From: Microtetraspora niveoalba
GTDB lineage: Bacteria > Actinomycetota > Actinomycetes > Streptosporangiales > Streptosporangiaceae
Direction: 5' to 3'
Assembly (NCBI RefSeq): GCF_001570405.1
Contig: NZ_BBYM01000046.1
Span: 1-54,631, forward strand
Length of the DNA: 54,631 nt
Below are positions 1 to 7,690 of the stretch, piece by piece. Made by a program: the position numbers and the translations under genes. Each line of letters begins with the position of its first letter. Position 1 is the first letter of the stretch. The notes under the pieces were generated by a model, which saw only the letters and a list, made by a program, of their open reading frames with translations, was not told the DNA's origin and did no database searches.

Positions 1-462
1 GATCGAGGCTAGGTCCAGCTCCAGAGTGTCAGCGATGATTTCGATCAGCGTCATGGCGTCGACGTCGCGTGGATAGTGGTTCAGGGTGTGCCGCCACCAT
101 ACGCTGATGGTGGCGATGACGGCTTCCTGCTCGGTCTTTCTCCAGCTGTGCCACCTGACGCCGAGTCGCAGCATCAAGGAGGGGGCGTGCAGGCCGTCGA
201 GCTCTTCGAGGATGAGCAGCTCCATTAACCGGGGCAGGTAGTGCTTGAACTCCTCGACATCTCCCCATGTGTTCAGGCCATTCCAGGCGTAGGGCTCCAG
301 CGCGGATGCGGTGAGCATCCGAAGTGGTGCGGCACGCGCCGCGCGAACCCGCTCAGCTGACACGCAGTGGTCACACACGTCGGTCTTGGCTGGAAGCGGG
401 TACCGGGAGAAGGCCGCGTAGAGAGCGTCCAACGCACGGTCGAGATCAGGCGGCGTGTCCAT
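1..462 (-). CDS. Hypothetical protein, C-terminus cut by window edge
   Basis: A minus-strand frame is open from the left edge to an ATG at 460-462, giving 154 codons with the stop outside the window. Residues 30-33 form a C-D-H-C pair. A TWG-D-x-E-E-F segment around residue 66 is followed by a leucine-rich stretch and a W-x-S-W-R-K motif. The pattern resembles a common bacterial hypothetical family whose members carry a CxxC near the N-terminus and a TWG...F(R/K)H(F/Y)LPR block; I know no function for it. It points away from the helicase operon and is separated from it by about 400 bases without a gene. The consistent codon use and the lack of stops make it a real gene. Confidence 0.75.
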   Translation of the reverse strand, partial: MDTPPDLDRALDALYAAFSRYPLPAKTDVCDHCVSAERVRAARAAPLRMLTASALEPYAWNGLNTWGDVEEFKHYLPRLMELLILEELDGLHAPSLMLRLGVRWHSWRKTEQEAVIATISVWWRHTLNHYPRDVDAMTLIEIIADTLELDLASI

Positions 463-867
463 ACCGGGATGCTATTGCGCGCCTGCTCTGGGGCTGGGAA
501 CTGTTTTCCGCTGGTTACGCGGCCCGAGCCGCCGGCGGCCGGGACCGGCCCCCAGGCCGCATGCCCGGCCGCCGAGCGGGCGAGGGTCGCGAGGCGGCGC
601 GGAGCGCCGCCCTTGATCTCTAAAAGACCAATTCGGCAGTGCGACGGAAGCCGCGCTGCGCGGTACATGACTTGGCGCAACAGAAGCGCACAGTTGCCAC
701 CGAAGAGTAGCAGATCTGGGCAGTTTGTCCCATTACTCCTAGAGTGAGAACTTCGCGCCCGTACATACGTTTAAGGATGCCATGTTTAATAGGTGCCACC
801 TGTACCGAAAGGAAGTACAATACAGCCCCAAGGAGACATAAGATAAGAGATTAGAGAGTGGCAGAGA
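463..867. other. Gene-free intergenic stretch upstream of the helicase operon
   Basis: No reading frame here has protein-like composition. The left part is GC-rich and the right part, from about 620, becomes AT-rich. The right end holds the likely promoter and ribosome binding site of the helicase operon, listed separately. Confidence 0.5.
793..836 (+). promoter_or_regulatory. Possible promoter and RBS of the helicase-DarT-DraG operon
   Basis: A TACAAT hexamer at 816-821 lies 17 bases after GTGCCA at 793-798, a plausible -10/-35 pair. AGGAGA at 831-836 is a good Shine-Dalgarno match. It sits 31 bases before the GTG at 868, which is too far for normal initiation. The in-frame ATT at 850 is 13 bases away, so the true start of the first gene is unresolved. 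Confidence 0.35.
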
Positions 868-2271
868 GTGGCTCTACTTCGGCCCCGTGGCAGGCAGTCG
901 CAGGTGATATATCTTCCCCCAACGGGCCACTCCGTCGTCCTTGGCACAGCAGGCACGGGCAAGACTGTCATGGCAATGCTGCGCGCCCGCTACCTGGCAG
1001 ATCCATCAACTCGCGGCCACGGCCCCGTTCTGCTCGTCACGTACAACAATGCACTGGTCGCATATATCAAGCATCAACAAGGTAAGGCCTTTGCGGGTGT
1101 ACGGGTAGAAACGTACAGTCGCTTCGCGCGGGGATATTTGAAGAGCCGCGGACTAATGCCACATTGGGGAGCTATCGCTGAAGGAACTCCTCAACGGTCT
1201 ATTATCGAAGAATCACTTCGCACTGTGGCTGCGCAATATCGACCATCAAGTTTTTTTGGGAGGGATGTCGACTTTTTCAAGGATGAGCTAGACTGGATCG
1301 GCGGAATGGGTATAGCCGACCTTGATTCATACTTGAAAGTCGACAGGATCGGTCGGGGGACAGGGCTTACGAGCAGTTCCCGAACTGCCGTATGGCGAAT
1401 TCGAGAAGACTACCTGCAGCGACGAAACAAGGCAGGATATCTATACGACTGGCACGATATCGCTACAGCCGTGCGACAGCAATTAGTCAGTGACGAACGT
1501 TCATATATGTATAAGCATATAGTAATCGATGAAGGCCAGGACTTGACCCCAGAGATGATTCGTTCTCTGGTGGAGGTGGTCGATCCTTCAGGTTCCGTGA
1601 CGTTCTTTGGAGACTATGCTCAGCAAATTTACGGTCAAGGACTGTCCTGGCGAGCATGCAACCTTAACATCAGCAAAGAAGAGCGCTTTGCCGATAACTA
1701 TCGAAACACGGCAGCAATCGCTAGACTTGCGATTGCCATGAGCAAAATGCCGCACTTCGGTAGTGCGTATGAGGATCTAGTCGAGCCAATAGCGCCAACC
1801 GCCGAGGGTAGCCCTCCTACCGTCGTCAAATGCCGGAGCGTGGCGGAGGAACTGCTTGTTGTTCGCACTCGGGCGGCTGCCCTTTCTCAGGTTAATAGAG
1901 TCGCAGTCCTCGCCCGCACGTGGTCTGATTCCCAACGGGCAATAAATGGCCTCCGAAATGCGCGCCCGCTAACGGCCGGCTTGAATCGGTGGGATGACTC
2001 TCCGGGCATCTTCTACGGTCCCTATCATTCTGCTAAGGGACTTGAGTTTGACGTTGTGATTATGCCATTTTGCGGCGCTAAGAAGGTTCCCCTGCCTGAA
2101 GTGGTTTCAGCATTCGGACACGCTGATGCTTTGGCTCGCGAAGCAAAGCTCTTGTACGTCGGAATTACACGGGCCCGCTCCGAACTCATTGTCACCTATA
2201 GCGCGGATAACGATACACTCACCCCACTCCTCCCTGTCGAGCCGGGACTCTATGTGACGGTGACGCCTTGA
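868..2271 (+). CDS. Short UvrD-like superfamily 1 helicase/ATPase
   Basis: This is a superfamily 1 helicase-like ATPase of 467 residues, much shorter than UvrD or Rep (about 700). The visible motifs are Walker A GTAGTGKT (26-33), motif Ia LLVTYNNALV (55-64), Walker B DEGQD (221-225), motif III GDYAQQIYG (248-256), NYRNT (277-281), and, near the C-terminus, the S-A-K-G-L-E-F-D and Y-V-G-I-T-R-A-R motifs V and VI. All ATPase motifs look intact, while the 1B/2B insertions of full helicases are mostly missing. It is the first gene of a three-gene unit: its stop overlaps the TTG start of the DarT-like gene. The start is uncertain: GTG 868 is used, but the best RBS lies 31 bases upstream. The codon use and AT content differ from the chromosome-like right half, which suggests transfer. 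Its role is probably sensing or remodelling nucleic acid for the ADP-ribosylation genes, which is an inference. Confidence 0.85.
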   Translation: MALLRPRGRQSQVIYLPPTGHSVVLGTAGTGKTVMAMLRARYLADPSTRGHGPVLLVTYNNALVAYIKHQQGKAFAGVRVETYSRFARGYLKSRGLMPHWGAIAEGTPQRSIIEESLRTVAAQYRPSSFFGRDVDFFKDELDWIGGMGIADLDSYLKVDRIGRGTGLTSSSRTAVWRIREDYLQRRNKAGYLYDWHDIATAVRQQLVSDERSYMYKHIVIDEGQDLTPEMIRSLVEVVDPSGSVTFFGDYAQQIYGQGLSWRACNLNISKEERFADNYRNTAAIARLAIAMSKMPHFGSAYEDLVEPIAPTAEGSPPTVVKCRSVAEELLVVRTRAAALSQVNRVAVLARTWSDSQRAINGLRNARPLTAGLNRWDDSPGIFYGPYHSAKGLEFDVVIMPFCGAKKVPLPEVVSAFGHADALAREAKLLYVGITRARSELIVTYSADNDTLTPLLPVEPGLYVTVTP

Positions 2272-2969
2272 AGGACATATCCGTAGCTGAAGCCCTCGCA
2301 AATCTTGAAATTAGCAGATTGGCGCATTTCACGCCCGCACTCAACCTCCCACATATACTCGGCGATGGATATATTCGTAGCAGCAAAGACTTAGCCTCTC
2401 AATCACCAGAATACTTCAGCCCCACCGACAGGGAGCGATTTGATAGGCACCCCGATAAGGTGTGCTGCAGCATGGAGTACCCCAATCCATATTATCTGGC
2501 AGAGGCTACGGGAAAGCCTGAATTCAGGAACTATCCTGATTGGGTATGTTTACTCCTGGATGTTCGGCTTGTCCTTCGACCAGGGGTTCTTTTTAGCCCG
2601 CACAACGCTGCAACGGGAGGCGGCATCCACGCGCGTGCTGGCGGGGGTGCCTTCATGGCATGCTTCCAGCACAAGGTGGGGAGCTGGGAGCGTAGGAACA
2701 CCCATCACCCCAGAGTTCCTACTGACCTCCAAGCAGAGGTGCTGATCCCAGGCCCGATCGAACTGTCGTACCTCCAAGGCATAGTGGTCCCTAGCGCCGA
2801 GGACGCCCAAAACGAGTGGGGACGGCTACGCTTGCTGGGAGTCTCTAGTAACGGCTATCGGTGGGTAGTGGCTCCAGGCTTCTTCCGTAAGCTGGAGCTC
2901 TCCAGCCGGCTGCGCTTCGGTCGCGATGTCAGCGAGACCATCTGGCAGCCACCTCAGGACGGGACCTGA
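2268..2969 (+). CDS. DarT-like (DUF4433) ADP-ribosyltransferase
   Basis: The 233-residue product looks like the DarT/DUF4433 family, toxins that attach ADP-ribose from NAD+ to DNA bases. The evidence is an N-terminal L-A-H-F-T-P-x-x-N-L-x-x-I-L-x-x-G motif (18-34), the block SMEYPNPYY (68-76), and PTDLQAEVLI (151-160), whose glutamate (157) sits where DarT carries its catalytic Glu. The length is close to DarT1-type proteins. The gene starts at TTG 2268, overlapping the helicase stop (TTGA), and its own stop overlaps the ATG of the ADP-ribosylglycohydrolase gene, so all three are translationally coupled. In classical DarTG the partner is a macrodomain protein; here an ADP-ribosylglycohydrolase takes that place. 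The exact base or protein target cannot be read from the sequence. Confidence 0.75.
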   Translation: MKDISVAEALANLEISRLAHFTPALNLPHILGDGYIRSSKDLASQSPEYFSPTDRERFDRHPDKVCCSMEYPNPYYLAEATGKPEFRNYPDWVCLLLDVRLVLRPGVLFSPHNAATGGGIHARAGGGAFMACFQHKVGSWERRNTHHPRVPTDLQAEVLIPGPIELSYLQGIVVPSAEDAQNEWGRLRLLGVSSNGYRWVVAPGFFRKLELSSRLRFGRDVSETIWQPPQDGT

Positions 2970-4909
2970 TGAACAGCAAGAGCAGCATCGCAGTCGATCT
3001 CCTTCCAAAGGTAGAAGGAACGATAATTGGAGCTGCAGTCGGTGACGCGCTCGGATGGCCACAAGAGCAGCGAAGCGGCATCAAAGGTGGCCAGAAAGCG
3101 CGACTAGTATCGCCTCAGACGACATTCAGAGAATGGGTACGTCAAGCAGGCTCGCGCTTTAACCGGTATGACGACCCTGTTAGGCGTGGCGAATATAGCG
3201 ACGACACGCAGTTGTTGCTCGCGGTCGCACGTGCATGCCTTAGCGATGAGTGGGACACACATCTTTCACGCGTAGAGCTGCCCGCTTGGATTTTGTATCA
3301 GCGAGGGGGCGGTAGAGCAGTTTTAAGCGCTGCGCGTTCTTGGGCCGTTACCGGCAAGCCGCCTTGGTACCCGTCTTCACGAACAAGATCGGAAGAGCGC
3401 GAAGCGGACTACTTCGCCCGTGGAGCAAATGGTGTTGCAATGCGTATTGCGCCACACGCGATAGTAACTGCTACGGACAGTTCCTCATCTAGGCTCATAC
3501 ATAGGGTTATCCGGGATGGCATTTACACGCACGGCCATCCACGCGCGCTTATCGGTGCCATTATTCACGCTCTGGCCTTGCGCTATGCTCTGACACTTAG
3601 AGGAACGCTGAGATATAGTGATCTATTGGATTTTCTCTACTCCGATCTAAGTTGGCAGGATTCTGCATTAGCAGATCTACTGCCAGCTAGCTGGAAGAGC
3701 GGTTACCAACTTGTTGCCCACGAGCCGGCGCCCTCTGCATGGCAGCGGACCGTAGACGAGACTCGTGCACTCCTAGAGATTGCACTACTCGCGCTTGAAC
3801 GCGGAGCAGCAGTAGATGATGAAGTCACTCTCGCTCGTTTAGGGTGCTTCGACACTCAAAAGAATGGCGCTGGCCACATTACTGCCGTCGCATCCGTCTA
3901 CATTGCAGCTCGCGCAGCCACTCGTCCAATGAGCGGCTTGCTTCTTTCTGCTTTCCTTTCTAATGCCGATACAGATACCTTGGCTTCTATGACGGCGTCG
4001 CTGCTGGGTGCTTTGCACGGTGCTGACTGGCTGCATCCACTGGCCGATCAGGTTCAGGACTCAACGTATCTTAAGCAGATGTCTCGCCTGCTGTTGGAAC
4101 GCACGTTATACGGCGACGATGCGAGATCGGAAGGCGCTCTGCTAACTGGCCGGCCGCCAGTGTCCATGCGCGATATAGATCGGTTCAAGGAGGAACTTGC
4201 AGCCGGAGAGACTGACAAGAATATCTTCCTAGACGGCCGGACGGCATGGATCGAAGAAAAGGAAAAAATGTCAACGGCGAGTAACTCGTACCAAGTGACT
4301 CGCTGGAGACTCCGGACCGTCGATGGTCAATCGTTGATTTTGGACAGGGTGAGCCGTGATCGCAGGAGTGCGCCACCGAGTCAACCCGTCTCGGAGTTTC
4401 GTGGATCACGGTCATTTGCTCAACAGAGCCTTTTTCACGATCCGGTGGAGCATCTGGACGCTATCTATGATCCATCAATGTACTCTACTCGAGAGCAGCT
4501 TGCTGCTGCACTAGCTACAGCGCGACGCGAGATACAAGTTCGAGAGGAATTTAGGCGCCTCTACTCCATAGCGGCTGAATCGCCTATGTCGGCGATTATA
4601 GAAAGCCGTGGCCGCATGGAGAGTTTCCTCACGGAGCTGACCAGGCATAATGATGGCACTATGGATGATCGGCAGCCCGCCCGTCAGGTTATTAAAGATG
4701 TACGACTGTCCAAAGATGCGCTAGATGATCAGATCATTTTGGCAGCTAGAGACATTTGGCGCATGGGTGCAAGCATTGTGCATGGGCGGACTCCAGCGCC
4801 AACGAGTGAAGTAGCAAGGGACTATGTCGATGCTGCGGAGCGTGTAGCTATCCAAGTAGTGCGTTTCCATATAAGGACGCATGCAGATTCGTGGAAGAGC
4901 GGGAAATAG
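2969..4909 (+). CDS. ADP-ribosylglycohydrolase (DraG/ARH fold) with C-terminal extension
   Basis: Residues 15-360 are an ADP-ribosylglycohydrolase domain, which removes ADP-ribose with bound Mg2+. The diagnostic motifs are GDALG (25-29), SDDT (77-80), NGVAMRIAP (154-162), THGHP (187-191) and NADTDT (332-337), so the metal ligands appear intact. The usual family length is about 300-350 residues; here another 290 follow. The last 130 or so residues are helical, end in a D-I-W-R-M-G-A-S-I-V-H-G segment, and recall DUF4145/HEPN-like bundles, though the diagnostic RN pair is not seen. The ATG at 2969 overlaps the stop of the DarT-like gene. By analogy with DarG and with ARH-type immunity proteins, this is the likely antidote; the extension could bind nucleic acid or the toxin. 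The family call is firm; the antitoxin role is inferred. Confidence 0.82.
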   Translation: MNSKSSIAVDLLPKVEGTIIGAAVGDALGWPQEQRSGIKGGQKARLVSPQTTFREWVRQAGSRFNRYDDPVRRGEYSDDTQLLLAVARACLSDEWDTHLSRVELPAWILYQRGGGRAVLSAARSWAVTGKPPWYPSSRTRSEEREADYFARGANGVAMRIAPHAIVTATDSSSSRLIHRVIRDGIYTHGHPRALIGAIIHALALRYALTLRGTLRYSDLLDFLYSDLSWQDSALADLLPASWKSGYQLVAHEPAPSAWQRTVDETRALLEIALLALERGAAVDDEVTLARLGCFDTQKNGAGHITAVASVYIAARAATRPMSGLLLSAFLSNADTDTLASMTASLLGALHGADWLHPLADQVQDSTYLKQMSRLLLERTLYGDDARSEGALLTGRPPVSMRDIDRFKEELAAGETDKNIFLDGRTAWIEEKEKMSTASNSYQVTRWRLRTVDGQSLILDRVSRDRRSAPPSQPVSEFRGSRSFAQQSLFHDPVEHLDAIYDPSMYSTREQLAAALATARREIQVREEFRRLYSIAAESPMSAIIESRGRMESFLTELTRHNDGTMDDRQPARQVIKDVRLSKDALDDQIILAARDIWRMGASIVHGRTPAPTSEVARDYVDAAERVAIQVVRFHIRTHADSWKSGK

Positions 4910-5099
4910 TTCGACAATTGAAGCGGCCACTCACAGCCACGCAGTGTCAAGCACGCGCGTGACGGCCTATTTGCGTGACGGGTTTAAGCCGTCCACCTAA
5001 GGATTGGAGGCTTCGTTCGCGGAGCATCTCCTCCCGGGTGCGCGCTCGTGGACCTATTCGTCAGTAAGGCAACTACTCCTACGTGGTAGAACCCTCGGT

Positions 5100-5933
5100 G
5101 TGGAGGATCGGCGAGATCGGTTGCGGGAGCTGGGGGAGCTGCTGCGGCGGCTGCGTAAGGATGTGGGGCTGACCGGGAAGGACCTGGCGCAGCGGGCCGG
5201 AGTGGCTCAGCCGACGATCTCTCGGATGGAGACCGGGCGACTGCTGCCGACTCCCGAGACGGTTGAGCGGGTGTCCGCGGCGCTTAGCCTCGACGTGGAC
5301 AGGCGGCGTGAGTTGGACGCGCTGCTGTTGCGGCTGCGTGATGAGGTGTCCCGGTTGAAGAGTGGGCTTGCCGGTCGAGAGGCGGCGAACGCCGCGCGGG
5401 TTCGCTCGGCTCAGTGGATGGCCGTGTTCTCCTCGGCGATGATTCCGCCGCTGTTGCAGACGGCCGAGTATGCTCGGCTCGCTCTCTCGATCGGCCAGGA
5501 TGTGGACCAGGACGACGCGGCCAAGGCGGCTGCCGTACGGGTCGAGTCTCAGGCGGTAGTTTTCGAGCCAGGTCGGAAGTTCGCGTTCGTGCTGACGGAG
5601 GGTGCGGTGCGGACGTGGCCGGGATCGCCGTCGTTGATGCCCGCGCAGCTCGACCGGCTTGCCCAGGTGTCCACGCTTCCTCATGTGCGTCTGGGGGTCG
5701 TGCCGTGGAGCGTGGAAGCGCCGGCTTTCCCTCTTCACGGGTTCACGATCTACGACGGCGCCGTGAGCGTGATCGAGAGCCTGACCGGTGATCTCACCCT
5801 GACGGAGACCGGCGAGATCGACACGCATATGGACGTGTTCGAGGCGTTCGCGGCTGCCGCTGTGTACGACGACGCTCTGCGGGATCTTCTGGGGCAGATC
5901 GGGGCGGACTACCGCGCTCTCGCAAGCAAGTAG
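5100..5933 (+). CDS. XRE-type regulator with DUF5753 (Scr1-type) domain
   Basis: The product is a helix-turn-helix regulator of about 277 residues. The XRE domain comes first (L-R-K-D-V-G-L-T-G-K-D-L-A, then V-A-Q-P-T-I-S-R-M-E-T-G-R), and the DUF5753 domain typical of actinomycetes fills the rest, with the characteristic IPPLLQTAEYAR-like stretch and a later R-L-G-V-V-P-W segment. GTG 5100 is chosen because the usual E-R-R-D-R-L-R-E-L-G-like family start follows; an in-frame start at 5004 would add 32 residues of unlike character. No strong RBS is visible, so it may be leaderless. Relatives often pair with small DUF397 proteins; none is found next door. A 7-bp-arm palindrome directly behind its stop may be its operator or a terminator. 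Confidence 0.85.
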   Translation: MEDRRDRLRELGELLRRLRKDVGLTGKDLAQRAGVAQPTISRMETGRLLPTPETVERVSAALSLDVDRRRELDALLLRLRDEVSRLKSGLAGREAANAARVRSAQWMAVFSSAMIPPLLQTAEYARLALSIGQDVDQDDAAKAAAVRVESQAVVFEPGRKFAFVLTEGAVRTWPGSPSLMPAQLDRLAQVSTLPHVRLGVVPWSVEAPAFPLHGFTIYDGAVSVIESLTGDLTLTETGEIDTHMDVFEAFAAAAVYDDALRDLLGQIGADYRALASK

Positions 5934-5941
5934 CAGGTTCT

Positions 5942-5957
5942 GACGTATTTATACGTC
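5942..5957. promoter_or_regulatory. Perfect palindrome GACGTAT-TT-ATACGTC
   Basis: Two 7-base arms are separated by TT, 8 bases after the stop of the DUF5753 regulator and about 75 bases before the ATPase gene. With no U-tract it looks more like a protein-binding site than a terminator. Confidence 0.5.
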
Positions 5958-6006
5958 GAATGCCTTGAGCGGCTTCTAGCGTTGGTCATACGCTGCCGGC
6001 ATGGAT

Positions 6007-6022
6007 GTATAGCCCCCTATAC
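6007..6022. promoter_or_regulatory. Palindrome GTATAGCCCCCTATAC upstream of ATPase gene
   Basis: The arms GTATAG and CTATAC flank CCCC and end 8 bases before the ATG of the RsbW-like gene. The CCCCCTA core is shared with the CCCCCTAGAC repeats at 10.3 kb, so the same element-encoded regulator may bind both. An ACGGAG Shine-Dalgarno overlaps the right edge, which would let a bound protein block translation as well as transcription. Confidence 0.5.
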
Positions 6023-6030
6023 AACGGAGT

Positions 6031-6444
6031 ATGCCCATGTCAGGCTGGCGAATGTCCCGCCACTTCCTCGGCTCCCCCGCCTCGATCACCGAAGCCCGCC
6101 GCTTCGTCACCACCTTCTTGAAGGGTTGGCCGTCCCTGGAATCGGCCGAACTCATCGTGAGCGAACTGGCCACCAACGCCGTACGGCACTCGGCGAGCGG
6201 TCGATTCGGCGGGATGTTCATCGTCACGATCCGCGTCAACCACCGGCGGCTGTGGCTCGGTGTCGCCGACGAGGGCGGCCCCCGCTCCCCGGAACTGCTC
6301 CCCGCCTACGAAGAGGCCGAAGGTGGCCGCGGCCTGATGCTCGTCTCCACCCTGGCCACCGGCTGGGGCGTCCTGGGTGACCACAAGGGCCGCACCGTGT
6401 GGGCCGTCCTCGACCCCGCCCCGGCCATGGCGACCCGCACATGA
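6031..6444 (+). CDS. RsbW/SpoIIAB-type ATP-binding (HATPase) protein
   Basis: A 137-residue GHKL-fold ATPase of the anti-sigma-factor kinase kind. The N box is ELATNAVRHS, the G1 box is VADEGGP and the G2 region is EGGRGLMLV, all intact. Such proteins bind a sigma factor or phosphorylate a STAS partner on serine; neither partner is encoded nearby, as is common for the many orphan copies in actinomycetes. ATG 6031 has ACGGAG just upstream; later ATGs at 6037 and 6052 are alternatives. It is the first gene of a four-gene run ending in a PP2C-like phosphatase, so kinase and phosphatase could work on a shared target; this is inferred from position only. Confidence 0.85.
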   Translation: MPMSGWRMSRHFLGSPASITEARRFVTTFLKGWPSLESAELIVSELATNAVRHSASGRFGGMFIVTIRVNHRRLWLGVADEGGPRSPELLPAYEEAEGGRGLMLVSTLATGWGVLGDHKGRTVWAVLDPAPAMATRT

Positions 6445-6713
6445 GCGACTGCATCGCCCCACACCTGTCCTTGCCGCAACCCAACTGCCGCGAGCTGAAA
6501 TGGTTCGAGTTCGTACCTGGTGACCGGTGCCGGGTGGTGGCGTGGACATGTGACTGCACGGCCCGGTTCTACGAGCTGTACGCAATGGCCGGCGTCGGAT
6601 TCATCAGGCGCACCATTCAGGGAACTCCGGTCTCGATCGTTGAGACCAACCGCTGGCCGCTCCGGCAGGCCCGCGAGGTCTGGGCGGACATCATGGCCGG
6701 ACGGGCGAGATGA
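6441..6713 (+). CDS. Small hypothetical protein
   Basis: A 90-residue product starting at ATG 6441, which overlaps the stop of the ATPase gene (ATGA). It has a C-D-C pair in the middle, several aromatic residues and a C-terminal R-E-V-W-A-D-I-M motif. I do not recognise a family with known function; similar short proteins occur next to RsbW-like genes in actinomycete genomes. The overlap and matched codon use support it as a real gene translated with its neighbour. Confidence 0.65.
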   Translation: MSDCIAPHLSLPQPNCRELKWFEFVPGDRCRVVAWTCDCTARFYELYAMAGVGFIRRTIQGTPVSIVETNRWPLRQAREVWADIMAGRAR

Positions 6714-6783
6714 GCCCGCGAGGTGTCCCCAACCGACGCTCCGCCATACGGGCAACGAATCCCAAAACGGGTGAAGTCATACC

Positions 6784-6824
6784 GTCTAGAGGGATAGACG
6801 GCATTCTGTCCAGGGGTCTAGACT
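6784..6824. promoter_or_regulatory. Inverted-repeat region with TCTAGA-type motifs
   Basis: GTCTAGAGGGATAGAC (arms GTCTA/TAGAC) is followed closely by a second site ending in GTCTAGAC. The TCTAG core resembles the CCCCCTAGAC repeats at 10.3 kb. It lies 30-70 bases before the ATG at 6851 and inside an in-frame extension of that gene, which argues that the extension is not translated. Confidence 0.4.
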
Positions 6825-6850
6825 CGGCGGAGTTCAACCCTGGGGGAGCA

Positions 6851-7690
6851 ATGCCACCGAGCGACCTTGAGCGCATAGCCGCCATCGACGATCCGTACCT
6901 GCTGCTGCGGACCGCAACCGAACGACTGAATGCCGCCCAACAGGAGGTCACCGAGTTGGCTCGGCTCCGCCGACGCGTGATCCAAGAGCTACACGCGCAA
7001 GGCATGTCATACGCGCAGATCGCCCAGGCGGCCGGGCTCACCCGTGGCCGTATCCACCAGATCCGCCACACCGGCCCGGCCCCTGAAGGCGCGTTCCTCG
7101 GCACCGGCACCATCACCCTAGCCACCCCGCTCAAGCGCGAAGCCACCAACGCCCGGCCCGTGGTGGCGATGGAAGACGTCGCAGCAGCCAAGCGGCTGGA
7201 AGACCTGGCCCGCGGCTTCGGCTTGTCGATGGAGCTCGAACACGTCCCCCTGGGCGGCGAGATCGACCTCAACCGGCCCAACCTCATCGTGATCTGCGGC
7301 CCCAAACTCTCCCCGGTCATGGGCGCCCTGTACGAGACCGATCCCGTATTGGAGTGGGTCAAGGACGGAGCTTGGACGCTGCGCGACACCCGCACTGGCG
7401 AGAGTTACCGGTCTGGCTCCGACAGCGAACCGGCCCGTCCGGTCGACTACGCGTACCTGGGCCGACTGCCTCGGCCGGACGGCAAGGGCAACGTCCTGGT
7501 CTTCACCGGCATCCACCCTCAAGGCACCCTCGGCGTCGTCCAACTCATCACCACCGAGATCGCCACCCTGTGGGGCCAAGCCGGGGACGGGCGCTTCTCC
7601 ACCGTGGTCGGCGTCGAATACGACCCACAGACAGGGGAACCGGTCACAGCGGAACTCGCCAGCCCGCTCTACCGCCACGAGGACACCTGA
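6851..7690 (+). CDS. Helix-turn-helix protein with unknown C-terminal domain
   Basis: A 279-residue protein starting at ATG 6851, which has GGGGGAG seven bases upstream; the frame is open to 6710, but that part lacks an RBS and contains operator-like repeats. Residues 30-85 form an HTH of the sigma-70 region 4/GcvR-like sort (G-M-S-Y-A-Q-I-A-Q-A-A-G-L-T-R-G-R-I-H-Q-I-R). The C-terminal 200 residues contain N-L-I-V-I-C-G-P-K-x-S-P and T-G-I-H-P-Q-G-T motifs. That pattern also occurs in other actinobacterial HTH proteins and may bind a ligand or nucleotide. The stop overlaps the phosphatase start (TGATG). It could be the DNA-binding output of the kinase/phosphatase cassette. Confidence 0.7.
   Translation: MPPSDLERIAAIDDPYLLLRTATERLNAAQQEVTELARLRRRVIQELHAQGMSYAQIAQAAGLTRGRIHQIRHTGPAPEGAFLGTGTITLATPLKREATNARPVVAMEDVAAAKRLEDLARGFGLSMELEHVPLGGEIDLNRPNLIVICGPKLSPVMGALYETDPVLEWVKDGAWTLRDTRTGESYRSGSDSEPARPVDYAYLGRLPRPDGKGNVLVFTGIHPQGTLGVVQLITTEIATLWGQAGDGRFSTVVGVEYDPQTGEPVTAELASPLYRHEDT

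Noticed and set aside
367-747. Long frame in the GC-rich start of the window
   Set aside because: Composition is that of a shadow frame; it overlaps the real minus-strand gene and carries no motif.
858-1085. GTG at 858 as the start of the helicase gene
   Set aside because: It has better RBS spacing but is out of frame with the helicase motifs and encodes nothing recognisable.
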